DNA from: Mixophyes australis
Taxonomy: Eukaryota; Chordata; Amphibia; Anura; Limnodynastidae
DNA length: 64,000 nucleotides
Assembly: GCA_036250195.1 (NCBI GenBank)
Contig: JAVHZZ010000008.1
Span: 16,497,434 to 16,561,433 of the forward strand
Reading direction: 5' to 3'
Shown: positions 12,736-23,860 of the stretch, one piece after another
Numbering within the stretch: position 1 is the stretch's first letter
Layout of the letters: every line of letters starts with the position of its first letter
Notes under the pieces: generated by a model
What the model saw: only the letters and a program-made list of their open reading frames with translations
Databases searched by the model: none
Told to the model about the DNA's origin: nothing
Translations under genes and position numbers: made by a program

Positions 12736-13036
12736 CGCTGGGGGGTAATCTTTCTAGATTAGGTCATGTCTGTCTAAAAAAATTCCCTTGAAGGTGCATT
12801 GTTTATATCATAGGAAATAAATGACCTTTGACGTATCTTCATCATTAGTAATGTTGATCAATTTGTGGCAACTTCATTTAAAGTTTCTGTTCCTACATGC
12901 AATTATCTGACTACTTCGTCCCTATAGGTAATACATTTACTCCAATAAATATGTTACATTGAATAAATATAACGTGCATATTAAGCTGGGGCTTTAAATG
13001 AGCATCCTTCAGACACTTACAGCATTGCAATCACTG
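12709..13036 (+). repeat. Duplicated block, copy B (copy A at 6022-6354)
   Basis: It is nearly identical to copy A from 12746 to the SINE edge at 13038. It is preceded by a longer TG tract and is again joined directly to the tail of a reverse-oriented SINE. Confidence 0.9.
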
Positions 13037-13366
13037 TATTATCATCATCATCACCATTTATTTATATAGCGCCACTAATTCCGCAGCGCTGTACAGAGAA
13101 CTCACTCACATCAGTCCCTGCCCCGTTGGAGCTTACAGTCTAAATTCCCTAACATACACACACAGACAGACAGACAAGGGTCAATTTGTTAGCAGCCAAT
13201 TAACCTACTAGTATGTTTTTGGAGTGTGGGAAGAAACCGGAGCATCTGGAGGAAACCCACGCAAACACGGGAAGAACATACAAACTCCTCACAGATAAGA
13301 CCATGGTCGGGAATTGAACTTATGACCCCAGTGCTGTAAGGCAGAAGTGCTAACCACTGAACCACT
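13037..13366 (-). mobile_element. V-SINE-like element, near full length
   Basis: It has the same parts as the 6355-6738 copy, and its 3' tail joins the duplicated block at the same base. The SINE parts of the two copies differ at roughly one base in ten, far more than the adjacent block does. It ends in the tRNA-like head (GTGCTAACCACTGAACCAC on the plus strand). Confidence 0.87.
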
Positions 13367-14890
13367 AATGACTAATTAAATAAACTAAATAAAAAACATT
13401 CCTGATGTCCCCTATCATAAATAACGATGGAAAAGTTTAAATAAATGAGGCTGGTTTTAGAGTTCCTATACACTGGTCTTTGTAATGATGCTTTTACTTT
13501 TTCTGGCAGACGTGATTCCATCTGGACCCCACAGATGAAGGCACCAACTGGTTTTGAATGTGGGATAGTACTCAAATTCTGTGCAATATTAAATGCTCTG
13601 TGCACCAACATACTGCATTATTCAGTTCATAAATTACCTTTTTTTTCCAGCTTCTAATGCTGGCTACCTACATAGTAGCCCGTATCTTGTTAATTATGTA
13701 GTTACCCATATCTGCACTTCTTTTGTATATACGGACAATATCACTTTTCATGTTCTATATAAATATTTGAGCTTCTCTTCTTATCTTGAACAAATGGACT
13801 GGAGAGTACATATTTTTTTGCACCATATGCTTGATACCTTCATAATTTTACAACAGAGGACCAAGTTCACCATATGTCAAACATTTTCATTGACAAAAAC
13901 TGTGACCGTCTTTTAAAAAACGAGACAGGTTGGAGTCCTAGCCTCTGTACTCTGCTTGTGATCGCTCCACGTTCCTCTACATATTTATTACTCCCCCTGC
14001 TCACCGATTACTCTCCCAGCACCTTCCAGCAAAATTCTTTCAGCATCTTCCATCCCCACTTAACTATAAGGCATTTTCAAAAGTCATTCATCATAAACCA
14101 CTTAAAATAAAACCAAAGGCACGCCATTAACTAACTGATGCTCTCCAGTTGTTGAAGTTATCTACAAGAGTATCCAGACAGGAACCACATGGTAATGGAA
14201 GCTAATAGTTTAGCTAAGAGTGTACGAGTGGGTAGTAGTTGGCCCATCTTGTCCTAATCATGTCCAGCCAGTGCAGGTCAATTCTGGAGGCTGGAAGCTC
14301 TAATGAACTCAATCCTCTTCTGTGTCAATTTCTAGATAACGATGGTTTTCAGTGCAGCTACAACGCTAGTGGATCATTGAAAAGGGCATAGTGCAACATT
14401 CATTTTCATGATGAATAAAGCTCAGTGTTTGCCAGAAAAGTGGGGGGGAATTATAATAGCTACACATTTTTAGAATGTCTAGTCATGATCTCCAATACTT
14501 CTAACATAGTTTCAATAATGTTATGATAAAAGTTCATGTTATTTCAGTGTATTTAACTAAGGTTTCCTGCAAAGTCGGATTTTGTGTCAGTCGGATTTTG
14601 TTATTTGCGAACTGTAAATCTACAGATCCCCCAAATCTGCCCCCCATTCATTTGCCAGCAATGTTAAAATTTTGTGGATTTTGAGTAACGTGGGCCCTAG
14701 CCCACATCAAACATACAATATTTTTTATATAACTCTTTTAAGAGACTAATGGAAAGTAGAATTTCGAATGCAAGTCTGGCTTTGATTTTTTCGTTGCTAG
14801 AATCCAAAGTAAAATGTTCTGACTGCCTCCCCTTTCACATACAGACAATCGCTATATCATATGACTGTTCCAAGGGGATAAATGCATATA
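13367..14890. other. Non-coding stretch, no gene seen
   Basis: Overlapping open frames at 13445-14110 (70, 107 and 78 codons) show no recognisable domain and have leucine/phenylalanine-rich AT-driven composition. No repeat family is recognised. Confidence 0.4.
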
Positions 14891-16040
14891 TTCCTTATCA
14901 GAGCCGTAACGACGGCGGTGCGGGCGGTGCGACCGCCCCGGGCGCAAGCCCAAGTGGGCGCAGCCGCCCGATACCTGACTCCGTGCCCAGAGGAATCGCC
15001 GCTCTAATTCAGCTCCCCTACAAGCAACAATCCATTCCCGGCAATGCAGTGGAACGCATGTGAAAGCAGGAAGTTCGGCATTTGGAACGCATTTGCGTTC
15101 CAAATGCCGAACTTCCTGTTGTTGGAACGCACATGCGTTTCACTGCATTGCCGGGAATGGATTGTTGCGTGTAGGGGATCTGAATTAGAGCGGCGATTCC
15201 TCTGGGCACGAAGGTAGGTATCGGTCGGCTGTGCCCCCTTGGGCCAAGTATCCTGGCAGAGTGTCAGTTTGGACATGTTTTATATGCAGGTGTGATACCT
15301 GTTGATTATAATATGAAGAGATCCTAATGTCCTGCCATTTGTAGCAGCCACTACTATTACTTTTTATATCTAAGCTTTGCCAGTGCAGCTCATACATACA
15401 GTACTCTTTATACCACCTTCTTTAGAACATCGCTCTTGTTTACCATCAGGTTTATTCTCCACACAAAAGTACATTCAAATATATTATGTCCAGTATACAC
15501 CAACTTTCTATACCAACAGTTTTGTCTATATATTTAGTGGGAATTATATGGAGCACTTTATAATGTGTACTGTATGTAGTATTTGTAGGGAATGTAAAAA
15601 CATAAACATGAATATTTTGGTGAAGAACAAACTTGGAAAACCTCTACATCAAAGTCCTGCTCTCGCCCCTGATAGTATGTCTCCTTCCGTTATATTGACA
15701 TCTGCTTGGGTTCATCATGAAAAGTGCCTATTTGTGTTTTGTGATTATTGTGTTTTTGATTATTTGCTAAAACATCCGGTTGTTACAGTGAGATATAAAT
15801 TAAATGCTGCTTGATGTGAGCATGTCATCATTATTTGATACAACATAGACAGGAAATTTGTGCTTACAGCAAATTGCATTATATTATAATATATACAAAT
15901 TCTTTCAGTAAAGTGCTAGCCACACCCATATTAAGTTGGCCACACCCACTTGTCAAATGCCACTCCCACTTAGATGGGGGGCGCCGGTGCCCAGTCTCGC
16001 CCAGGGCACCACAATGTCTAGTTACGGCACTGTTCCTTAT
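14891..16040. mobile_element. 1.1-kb hAT-like element with perfect 8-bp TSD TTCCTTAT
   Basis: The element is 14899-16032 (1134 bp), beginning CAGAGCCGTAACGAC and ending CTAGTTACGGCACTG, a clear inverted terminal repeat. TTCCTTAT flanks it at 14891-14898 and 16033-16040. Its left part holds a long palindrome (14949-15243); its right part holds CGCCCAGGGCACC-type sequence. An internal 145-codon open frame (15377-15814) has no transposase feature, so the element is non-autonomous. Confidence 0.9.
14949..15243. repeat. Long palindrome inside the 14.9-kb hAT element
   Basis: The centre, at about 15066-15117, is perfect: two 25-bp arms (GAAGTTCGGCATTTGGAACG and its complement) around TT. The arms continue outward with small mismatches through CCATTCCCGGCAATGCAGT, TTAGAGCGGCGATTCCTC and GGTATCGG, giving about 140 bp per arm. 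As RNA it would form a long hairpin; as DNA it is cruciform-prone. Confidence 0.88.
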
Positions 16041-16482
16041 GACATAAGCAGTCCGATGTCTACTGAATTATTTCAGACAGACATCACTTAATGTAAAATT
16101 CTATCCTCCTTCCAAACCCCCACCCACCATCACCACCACCCCCAGTATTCCTTGAGGGTCTCACGTAACCACGGACAGGCAGCTTTTGTGGATCACTCAA
16201 CCAAACGATAATGGAAAAATAAGCAACCAAAGTGAATACATATTTTCTATGTGGAGTTTCTGAAGGACCCTAAGGCCTGAAATCATGAAAGGAAGATAAA
16301 TATTAAAGTCTTGCTGTATTTTATTGGTTACTAAAATGTGTTTTTTTTATCTCACGCCTTCAAAAATAAATAAAAATTAACTTAAATTATATATATTTAT
16401 TATTCATTTATATATTGGTATATTTAAATACAGTATGAATAGAAATACAATCATTTGAAAGATAGTGCAGTTTGAATACAGA

Positions 16483-16800
16483 GCGCCTGAGTCATTAAGG
16501 AGAGCAAAAAAAGTAGTAAATTTGATCCTGGACAAAACCATGTTACAATGTAAGGGGTGTAAATTAGTTTATTATTTTGCACATAAGTTAAATACTGGCT
16601 GTTTTTACATCTAGCACACAAATACTTGATAGCTTTATTTGAACACTGAAATGGAAAACTGATCTAGAACATGCCCTACCCCAGCTATAAATCTGTCCCC
16701 ACATTTTAAATTTACCTCCCCCTCCGATGCAACATGGTTTTGCCCAGGTGCAAAGTTACTCCTTTTTTGTGGTTTTTCTCTCCTTAATGACTCAGGCCCA
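16483..16800. mobile_element. Foldback MITE of the CTGATTCATTAAGG family, copy 1
   Basis: The ends are GCCTGAGTCATTAAGGAGAG and CTCCTTAATGACTCAGGC. The interior has the family landmarks ACAAAACCATGTTACAATG, TTGCACATAAGTTAAATACT and TAGCACACAAATACTTGATA. Other copies lie at 17619-17953 and 59283-59608, with a fragment at 42408. Confidence 0.8.
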
Positions 16801-16887
16801 TATTCTTTACTATATCACATTTACTATATATTGTAAACAATTTGTACTCTAAATACATAAAAAATGCTATTCATTACAAACATATAG

Positions 16888-16975
16888 TCATCACCATCAT
16901 CATTTATTTATATAGCTCCAACAAATTCCGTAACGACTTACAATTGGGGACAAACACAGTTATAAACAAACTAGG
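16888..16975 (-). mobile_element. SINE/LINE 3'-tail fragment of a second family
   Basis: The reverse-oriented tail (ATCATCATTTATTTATATAG) is followed by ACAAATTCCGTAACGACTTA rather than the V-SINE body. Related tails occur at 34372, 35033 and 42110. It shares the AAATAAATGATGAT end with the V-SINE, as expected when families use one reverse transcriptase. Confidence 0.6.
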
Positions 16976-17550
16976 TAAAACAGACATATATAGTATAATT
17001 AGTTTTAATTTGAAAAAGAATACCAACAATATAGATACTGAAGTATTAACTGGATATCTAGATAACCTAAAATTATATCAAATAAACCAACAAATACAGT
17101 TAAAAAAAATCAAAGCAATGACAAAAACATACATTATTGGTAAACTATAGAATGATGATACTACTTAAATGTAATATTATAATCTGTAAACAATGTGGGT
17201 ATTATGGTTTCTTTTAAACTTGATGTTTATCATAATCCTTTGCGTAAAATATCATTTTTTTATTTTTCAATTAGTGTCTGTCACCTTTTGACTAAAGCTA
17301 CAGGAACGTGTTTAGGCTAGGCTGCAACATTTTACTTAAAGAAAGTAGTTAGTATTTCTATGTTTTTAATTTAATGAAAATTATGTTAAGTTACACATTT
17401 TAATGTTATGTGTAGCATGAATTGTAATTGATTTGTGTCGATTATTTCATTGCAGCAAAATACATCATTTTTATATTATGTTCTGGTCATTATACTGCTA
17501 TCCTTATTCAGTTGTTGCTTGCTTTGTTATAACCTGCATACAGAGGTTAA

Positions 17551-18010
17551 GGGGTACATTTGTTATACCTTCTAAAAAGGAAATGGAGGTGTTGCCCATA
17601 TCAACCAATCAGATTCTAGGGCCTGATTCATTAAGGATCTTAAGTTGGGAAACTTCTTATTTCAGTCTCCTGGACAAAACCATGTTACAATGCAAAAGGG
17701 GTGCAAATTAGTATTCTGTTTTGCACATAAGTTAAATACTGACTGTTTTTTCATGTAGCACACAAATATCAACTTTAAATTTCAGTGTACAAATAAGCTA
17801 TCAAGTATTTGTGTGCTACATGAAAAAACAGACAGTTTTTGACTTATGTGCAAAACAGAAAACTAATTTGCACCCCTTGCATTGTAACATGGTTTTGTCC
17901 AGGAGACTGAAATAAGAAGTTTCTCAAGCTAAGAACTTTAATGAATTAGGCCCTAGAATATGATTGGTTACTATTGGCAACACCTTCACTTTTCCTTGTT
18001 AGAAGGTTTA
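17551..18010. mobile_element. Foldback MITE (CCAATCAGATTCTAG family) split by a second MITE
   Basis: The left arm (17551-17618) holds GTTGCCCATATCAACCAATC and AGATTCTA; the right arm (17956-18010) holds the complement, TGATTGGTTACTATTGGCAA. The arms match MITEs at 33888, 39529 and 40961. Between them sits a complete second MITE at 17619-17953. Removing it would leave the two arms almost touching, so the loop of this copy was already short or lost. Confidence 0.82.
17619..17953. mobile_element. Nested foldback MITE, CTGATTCATTAAGG family, copy 2
   Basis: It starts GGGCCTGATTCATTAAGG and ends AATGAATTAGGCCC, with TA at 17617-17618 and TA at 17954-17955. The whole element folds back on itself: CATGTAGCACACAAATA near 17754 against TATTTGTGTGCTACATG near 17806. 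A TA duplication would suit Tc1/mariner-type mobilisation, but 2 bp is weak evidence. Confidence 0.82.
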
Positions 18011-18506
18011 GTCTGTGACTCATTTTTTACACTGATAGCAGTTTTCTGTACTTCAGTATAAGACCAGAGCATATCAAAGTGTGACTTTCCAAGTTGAGAT
18101 GTTAAACTAATCTTTTGTGCAGCTTTCAAACACTGCAAGTTACCAAAGTGAATACTGCACATGAAAACGCATGTTTTAGAGCTGACGGTTTTGCAACCTG
18201 AGATCCATACACACACTGCAATATATAAGGTGGCTGGATACAAAAACACATAGGAAAATCAAAAGAAAAGAGGCATTTTTTTTTTTCGAAGTGGCACTCT
18301 GGAAAGATTGCTTAAATTGCAGGGGTTTATAACGTAACAGCTGTGACTGATTTAGAGTTGAAAGTAAAAATATGGGCAGAAAGTAACAGCAAATATACCT
18401 CTGGACGAATCTAACGATACACTTAACAAAAAATTGGATGCATCGCATTGGGGTGTGCTTAACGTGTGTCTGCATGCCCTTGTGAACTATGGTTACATGT
18501 GAACGT
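18011..18506. other. Non-coding stretch, no gene seen
   Basis: Minus-strand open frames of 87 and 99 codons overlap here, without recognisable motifs. No repeat family is recognised. Confidence 0.4.
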
Positions 18507-18639
18507 ACCCTACCCAGGGCCGGATTTACCGCTAGGCAACCTAGGCACCTGCCTAGGGCCTAGCGGCTCTCGGGGGGCACAGCTGGGGGGGACAGGATCA
18601 ATTAAAAAAAAAAAAATTTGTAAAAAAATTCGGCCCCTC

Positions 18640-18835
18640 CCCCGACTCGCGGCACCCCCCCCCCCCCCGCGCGACTCGTGGGATGGGGGGGGGGTGCCGC
18701 GAGTCGGGGGAGGGGGGGTCGGGTGCCGTGAATCGGGGGAGGGGGGGAGGGTGCCGCGAATCGGGTCCCGGCAGCCTCTTCTCCTCTCAGTGTCTCAGTG
18801 ATAGAGAGAGGAGGAGAGGCTGCCGGGACCCGACG
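18640..18835. repeat. Two GC-rich hairpins beside the minisatellite
   Basis: First, CCCCGACTCGCGGCACCCC pairs with GGGGTGCCGCGAGTCGGGG (about 18638-18715). Second, CGGGTCCCGGCAGCCTCTTC pairs with GAGGCTGCCGGGACCCG (about 18762-18833). Both are inside the hAT-like element and just upstream of the array. Confidence 0.8.
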
Positions 18836-18922
18836 AGCGATCACGTGACTCTTTCTTTTTTTTTTACATCTGGACTGACGGAGGAGGAGCAGCGCGCAAT
18901 AGAAAGGTAAGTAAAACAAGGG

Positions 18923-20090
18923 ACAGAAGTGGTGATGGTGAAGGGGCACAGAAGTGGTGATGGTGAAGGGGCACAGAGGTGGTGATGGTGAAGGGGCACA
19001 GAAGTGGTGATGGTGAAGGGGCACAGAAGTGGTGATGGTGAAGGGGCACAGAAGTGGTGATGGTGAAGGGGCACAGAAGTGGTCATGGGCACAGAGGTGG
19101 TGAAGGGCACAGAGGTGGTGAAGGGCACAGAGATGGTGATTGGCACAGAAGTGGTGATGGTGAAGGGCACAGAGGTGGTGATGGTGAAGGGCACAGAGGT
19201 GGTGATGGTGAAGAGGCACAGAGATGGTGATTGGCACAGAAGTGGTGATGGTGATTGGCACAGAAGTGGTGATGGGCACAGAGGTGGTGATGGTGAAGGG
19301 CACAGATGTGGTGATGGTGAAGGGGCACAGAATTGGTGATGGTGATTGGCACAGAGGTGGTGATGGTGAAGGGCACAGAGGTGGTGATGGTGATTGGCAC
19401 AGAGGTGGTGATGGTGAAGGGCACAGAGGTGGTGATGGTGAAGAGGCACAGAGGTGGTGATGGGCACAGAGGTGGTGATGGTGATTGGCACAGAAGTGGT
19501 GATGGTGAAGGGCACAGAGGTGGTAATGGGCACAGAGGTGGTGATGGTGATTGGCACAGAGGTGGTGATGGTGAAGGGCACAGAGGTGGTGATGGTGAAG
19601 GGCACAGAGGTGGTGATGGTGAAGAGGCACAGAGGTGGTGATGGGCACAGAGGTGGTGATGGTGATTGGCACAGAAGTGGTGATGGTGAAGGGCACAGAG
19701 GTGGTAATGGGCACAGAGGTGGTGATGGTGATTGGCACAGAGGTGGTGATGGTGATTGGCACAGAGGTGGTGATGGTGAAGGGCACAGAGGTGGTGATGG
19801 TGAAGAGGCACAGAGGTGGTGATGGGCACAGAGGTGGGGATGGTGAAGAGGCACAGAGGTGGTGATGGTGATTGGCACAGAAGTGGTGATGGTGAAGGGC
19901 ACAGAGGTGGTAATGGGCACAGAGGTGGTGATGGTGATTGGCACAGTGGTGGTGATGGTGATTGGCACAGAGGTGGTGATGGTGATGGGCACAGAGGTGA
20001 TGGTGAAAGGGCACATGTGATATTGTGAAGGGGCAAAAGTGACAATGAAGGGACACAGTGTGATGATAGAGGGACAAAAGTGACAAGAGC
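18923..20090 (+). repeat. Variable-unit minisatellite GGTGATGG(TGAAG)GGCACAGAG
   Basis: Units share GTGGTGATGG and GGCACAGAG but differ in spacing: GGTGAAGGGGCACAG, GGTGAAGGGCACAG, GGTGATTGGCACAG and GGTGATGGGCACAG. The first units are 25 bp and uniform (18926-19080); later units mix 24-bp and shorter types, and blocks of several units recur, for example around 19440-19640 and 19630-19820. Because most units are multiples of 3, frames stay open on both strands (up to 496 codons on the minus strand). Confidence 0.93.
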
Positions 20091-20649
20091 ACATACTTGG
20101 ATTTATGCGTATTATTTTTGCAAACAACTTAAGTAAGTATTTCTGCCCTGACTTCAATATTTATTATGTTGTTTTGACCCAACTACTTAAAAAAACGGGA
20201 CTGCTTGGTAATTATTTAGGGGTGCCTTTCTTCTGCAGCAGGGTGGCCTTGCTCTTTTCACATGTTAGGTACGCCCCCAAAGATGCAAGCCACGCCCTCA
20301 CCTCCTTTGGCGGCGGCACATGCTTTCATATCTACTTAACTATAGGGGTATATGGTAGGCATGCGGCGGCATATGCTTTCACTTCTACGTAACTATAGGG
20401 GTATATGGTAGACTGCAAAAATATAGTGCTATGGATTGTTTCAGGGAGGGGGCCCAAAAACCGTATCCTGCCTAGGGCCCTATGAGGTCTAAATCCTGCT
20501 CTGACCCTACCCGCCTCTTCAAGCAACAGAGGCAACAAGTATAAATACACTCGACTCAAATTGACAAGTTGTTTGCGTGGGGAGTGGGAAAAAAATTGAC
20601 AAGATGCACTTTAAACTCTACAAATGGACTTGTGTTTAACTCTTGCATG

Positions 20650-21010
20650 CAGGGCAAATGCAGTATTTGAGGAGGGGGGTTTCTACACCACACCAGTGGG
20701 CGTGACCAGCATGCATTGGAGTGAAGCTATAATTTTAGACAGTGCTAGCTAGTTCTACAACTCTTCCAACCCCATTTAAATACACAAGCAATGCTGCGTG
20801 CACTACTATTAGGTGCATGCAGCTCCCACCTTTATGATCAGAGCAATGTGAAGTGGGACATACCTTTCAACTATCCCTGTAGTCGGGACAAAGACCTGAC
20901 TGAGTGGGTCATTCCTCAAACTCAAGATAGTCCCACCAGAATCAGGACAGTTGGCAGACTCTCTCTTACCTGTTCTTGTAGTTTTCACTACTTGTTGCTG
21001 CTGCTCGTGT
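20650..21010 (+). mobile_element. hAT-like element (CAGGGGCAAACG family), copy 2, composite
   Basis: The left end is CAGGGCAAATGCAGTATTTG. The interior shares ACACCACACCAGTGGGCGTG, ATAATTTTAGACAGTGCT and GCTGCGTGCACTACT with the copies at 8420, 38972 and 49900. From about 20860 a second motif follows (GGGACATACC..., then GGACAGTTGGCAGACTCTC), also present in the 38972 copy, so two repeats are joined. The right end is not clear. Confidence 0.65.
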
Positions 21011-21402
21011 CCTAAGCTCAGCTTATCTGGATCCTGGAATGTTGGGTCCCTGTTTGGAAAAAGGACAGGTACATAAGATATAGAAAGCCTATGATTGAAC
21101 ACTGTAGGACTGCCTCCATCTATGCAGGCCGACATTAAATCGAAAGAAATCATGTTTTATTATTAGTCCTCCTGTCTTGTAACCAGCCCAACTGCAAAAT
21201 CATTTTATTCACTTTTAATAAAAATACCTATTTCCCCAAACAACTCCAACACTAAATTAATAGTAATCACATCTTTTCAATAAACATATTTCCTACCATA
21301 CATTAAATAGCTTGCATTCACTTTTAAGAAATTGCAAACCTTTTACCCAAACTCAGTCACACATTTAATTAATAACGCCAAACCAACTCAACATTAAATT
21401 AA

Positions 21403-21578
21403 TCACACACAACACTGACAGCATCCGACCTCTCCTGCCCTCTCACACATTGACATAAGCCCCCCCCGCTGCCCTCACACACAACACTGACATCAGCACC
21501 CCCCTGCTTCCCTCACACACAACACTGACATCAGCCCCCCCCTCTGCCCTAATACACAACACTGACATCAGCCCCTCT
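21403..21578 (+). repeat. Tandem repeat, about 45-bp unit, 4 units
   Basis: Units share ACACAACACTGACATCAGC followed by a C-run and CTGCCCTCACAC. The first unit is diverged. Confidence 0.85.
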
Positions 21579-23325
21579 CATTTACCTTTAGATGCTCTTC
21601 TGAAGCATCGCTCCTCGATGCTCAGACAGGAAGTGAAGTGAGCACTTCCTCTCTGAGTCCAATCAGCAAGAGACAGCCTCACGATTGGCTGCCTGTTGCT
21701 GCCACTGACCACCAATGCTTTGATCATCGCTGCACTCTGTTGCCTAGGCTGGCAACACTAGAGTTGGTTAAGCTTGGTTAATTATGTATTTTCTTCTTCT
21801 ATCATCATCAGCACAGATCTCGCACCAACAGAAAGCACCCACAGCGGATACCTCTCCTAGCCAAAATCGCTTTTTCCGCTCACGAGTCGGACATGCATCA
21901 GACTCTACATGAGGCCCTATTTAAATATGCATGGATTTCCTTGTATCAATAAATATACTAAAATGTCCCTATACATATAAATCTTTTTAAACAATATTTA
22001 AACCTATATTTTAATGCTCGTTATCCTTTGATGAAAAATACACCAGCGTATACAGAATTGCAGTACTCTTGATTGCGTGGGAAATCGCAGCTTCACTATG
22101 TGTTATTTTTCTGTTTTCTTCCAGGAAATCTCTGAAGTGTAACTAGAAGAGAAGATACATGTTTAGCGATAAAAGGTAAAATACAACGTGCTAAAAGTAG
22201 ATGTCGCCAATCAGAGATTTACAGCACTGTGCGGATTATATATCTGCAATAGGTCAGGGAGAGCTCTGTGAAATAGCTTAGCTTGTGTTGAGCAAAGGAC
22301 AAGTCAATGGTCTGAAACCCAATTGGTGACTCCTGTGCATGATCAAATTTTAAACCTCATTGAAGAGACCATGCCGAAAAATGAATGGCTGAACACACTA
22401 ATGCATATATCAGCAAGGGATAGCGGATAGTTCATTCTGAAAATAAATTACATTTTACAGGCTAGAATGCATTAGTATATGATTTTATGAATAAAAGCAG
22501 AGTACATTTTCCAAACCAACATAAATTACTACAGTATAGAAACAATGCTATTAATTATTTTAAAGCTAATTCTAAAAGATGCAATGATTTCATTATATTA
22601 TAAATTAAGCAAGCAAGGGAACATTGGGGTTGTATATTTTTCACTTTGAGGTGGGGTTACGTATTTTTCACGTTAGTTATTATCACAATATATTAATAAA
22701 AGGTGGAAAAATAGTAAAAGCTCAAAATAGAAGAAATGCAATAAATATTTCTTTTGAATGTTACCAATGAGCACAGATTAGAAGATGTTTATCACAGTTC
22801 CTTTTGCCATATTTTAACATTGGGGGGGAAAAAATGCAGAGGTCGATTCTATTTATGTGCTAAAAATATTTAATGTAAGTTAAAAATTTTATGCAACATG
22901 ATGCTAGCAGCTACAGTATGTTATTTTTATTACACAGCGGTGAGTATCATTTAATTAAGTGATGGATTTGTGCATTAAGCAGTCCAAGAGTCATCATGAA
23001 TATATCATGAATATATAATATCCGAGCTCTGAGAATTCACATGTAGATCACGTGTGACCAGCAATTGAGAAAACTTCAGCTTTATGTGATTTTGAAGTGC
23101 AAATGTTCATTTTTCATAAAAAAGAAAAATTGCAATTGTGTCATCTGCCTGGCACTCAAGGAGAAGCGGATTCACTTCATCTGTGCAAGGAGTAAAGAAT
23201 TAGACTGTCAGCGATATACAGCGAATAACTCACATTAGGATCATTTATGAATATTGGTACCCAATAAAGTTTTGCAAGAAAGGCGCTATAAGCCGTAGCA
23301 ACCAATCAGATGTTTAAAAATAAAT
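21579..23325. other. Non-coding stretch, no gene seen
   Basis: AT-rich unique-looking DNA with no clear exon or repeat family. The A/T homopolymers are short. The portion at about 22030-23160 is free of microsatellites and could be tested for conservation, but nothing in it is diagnostic. Confidence 0.35.
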
Positions 23326-23860
23326 TATAATAACAATAATAATTTTATTTATGTAGAGCTTTTTTTCCCCAGTAGAACTCAAAGTGCTTGACATCTGCAG
23401 ATTTAAAAACTCATGACACAAAATAAAGGTACAATAGATGACAAGTACCGAAGAGAGAGCTAAGCAATTGGGATTTTTTTTATACTATATTGGAGTTTTA
23501 ATGAGATTATTGAATAAATAGGTAAGTCTTTATTTGGTTTTTGAAGATTTCTAGAGTGGGGGCCTGGCGGACTGTACGAAGCAACCAGTTCCAGAGAGTA
23601 AGAGCCGCACAGATAAAGCTGCACAGATAAAAGCTAGAGCCGCAAATTAGTTATGGGAGATTCTGGGTATTGTTAGTTGACCTTCATCTGTAGAGAGAAG
23701 TAAATTGGTTTATAGCAAATTGGAAGCTGCTACTAGCAGTCAGGACGTTGGTAATGTAGGGTTTTGAATGACAATAAGACAATCTTGAAACAGATAAGTC
23801 ATCCTACAGGTTGCCGGTGATGGAGAACAGGCGTTATGTGGCAGGAATGGGGCTGGTTGG
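23326..23860. mobile_element. Interspersed repeat fragment, part of a broken LINE-like unit
   Basis: It starts with an ATAATAATTTTATTTATGTA tail and AAAGTGCTTGACATCTGCAG, followed by AGAGTGGGGGCCTGGCGGAC, CCAGTTCCAGAGAGTAAGAG and GTAATGTAGGGTTTTGAATG. The plus-strand text appears to continue after the SINE and the small hAT into the reverse transcriptase remnant at 24393. The family name is uncertain; LINE membership is inferred from that continuation. Confidence 0.5.

Larger units (their letters stand above)
18507..20511 (+). mobile_element. 2-kb hAT-like element carrying a minisatellite; perfect 8-bp TSD ACCCTACC
   Basis: The element is 18515-20503 (1989 bp). It begins CAGGGCCGGATTTACCGC and ends TAAATCCTGCTCTG, with inverted ends matching at 12 of 14 bases. 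ACCCTACC flanks it at 18507-18514 and 20504-20511. Both ends match the 279-bp element at 11030-11308. The interior holds two GC-rich hairpins, a tandem array of about 1.1 kb and, near 20317-20410, a short direct duplication (CTATAGGGGTATATGGTAG twice). No transposase is visible. The long minus-strand open frames here are by-products of the array. Confidence 0.92.

Noticed and set aside
15377..15814. 145-codon open frame as a possible hAT transposase piece
   Set aside because: There is no BED zinc finger, DDE motif or hAT dimerisation signature, and the element is too short to be autonomous.
18602..20157. Overlapping 496-, 438- and 320-codon minus-strand open frames, rich in Thr-Ser-Val-Pro and His-Leu-Cys-Ala
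   Set aside because: They translate the minisatellite in three frames at once, and the plus strand is open too. Unit lengths divisible by three explain this; there is no domain or start context.
20640..21153. Protein-coding frames in the composite repeat
   Set aside because: The same sequence occurs in dispersed copies at 39.0 kb with different frames and stops.
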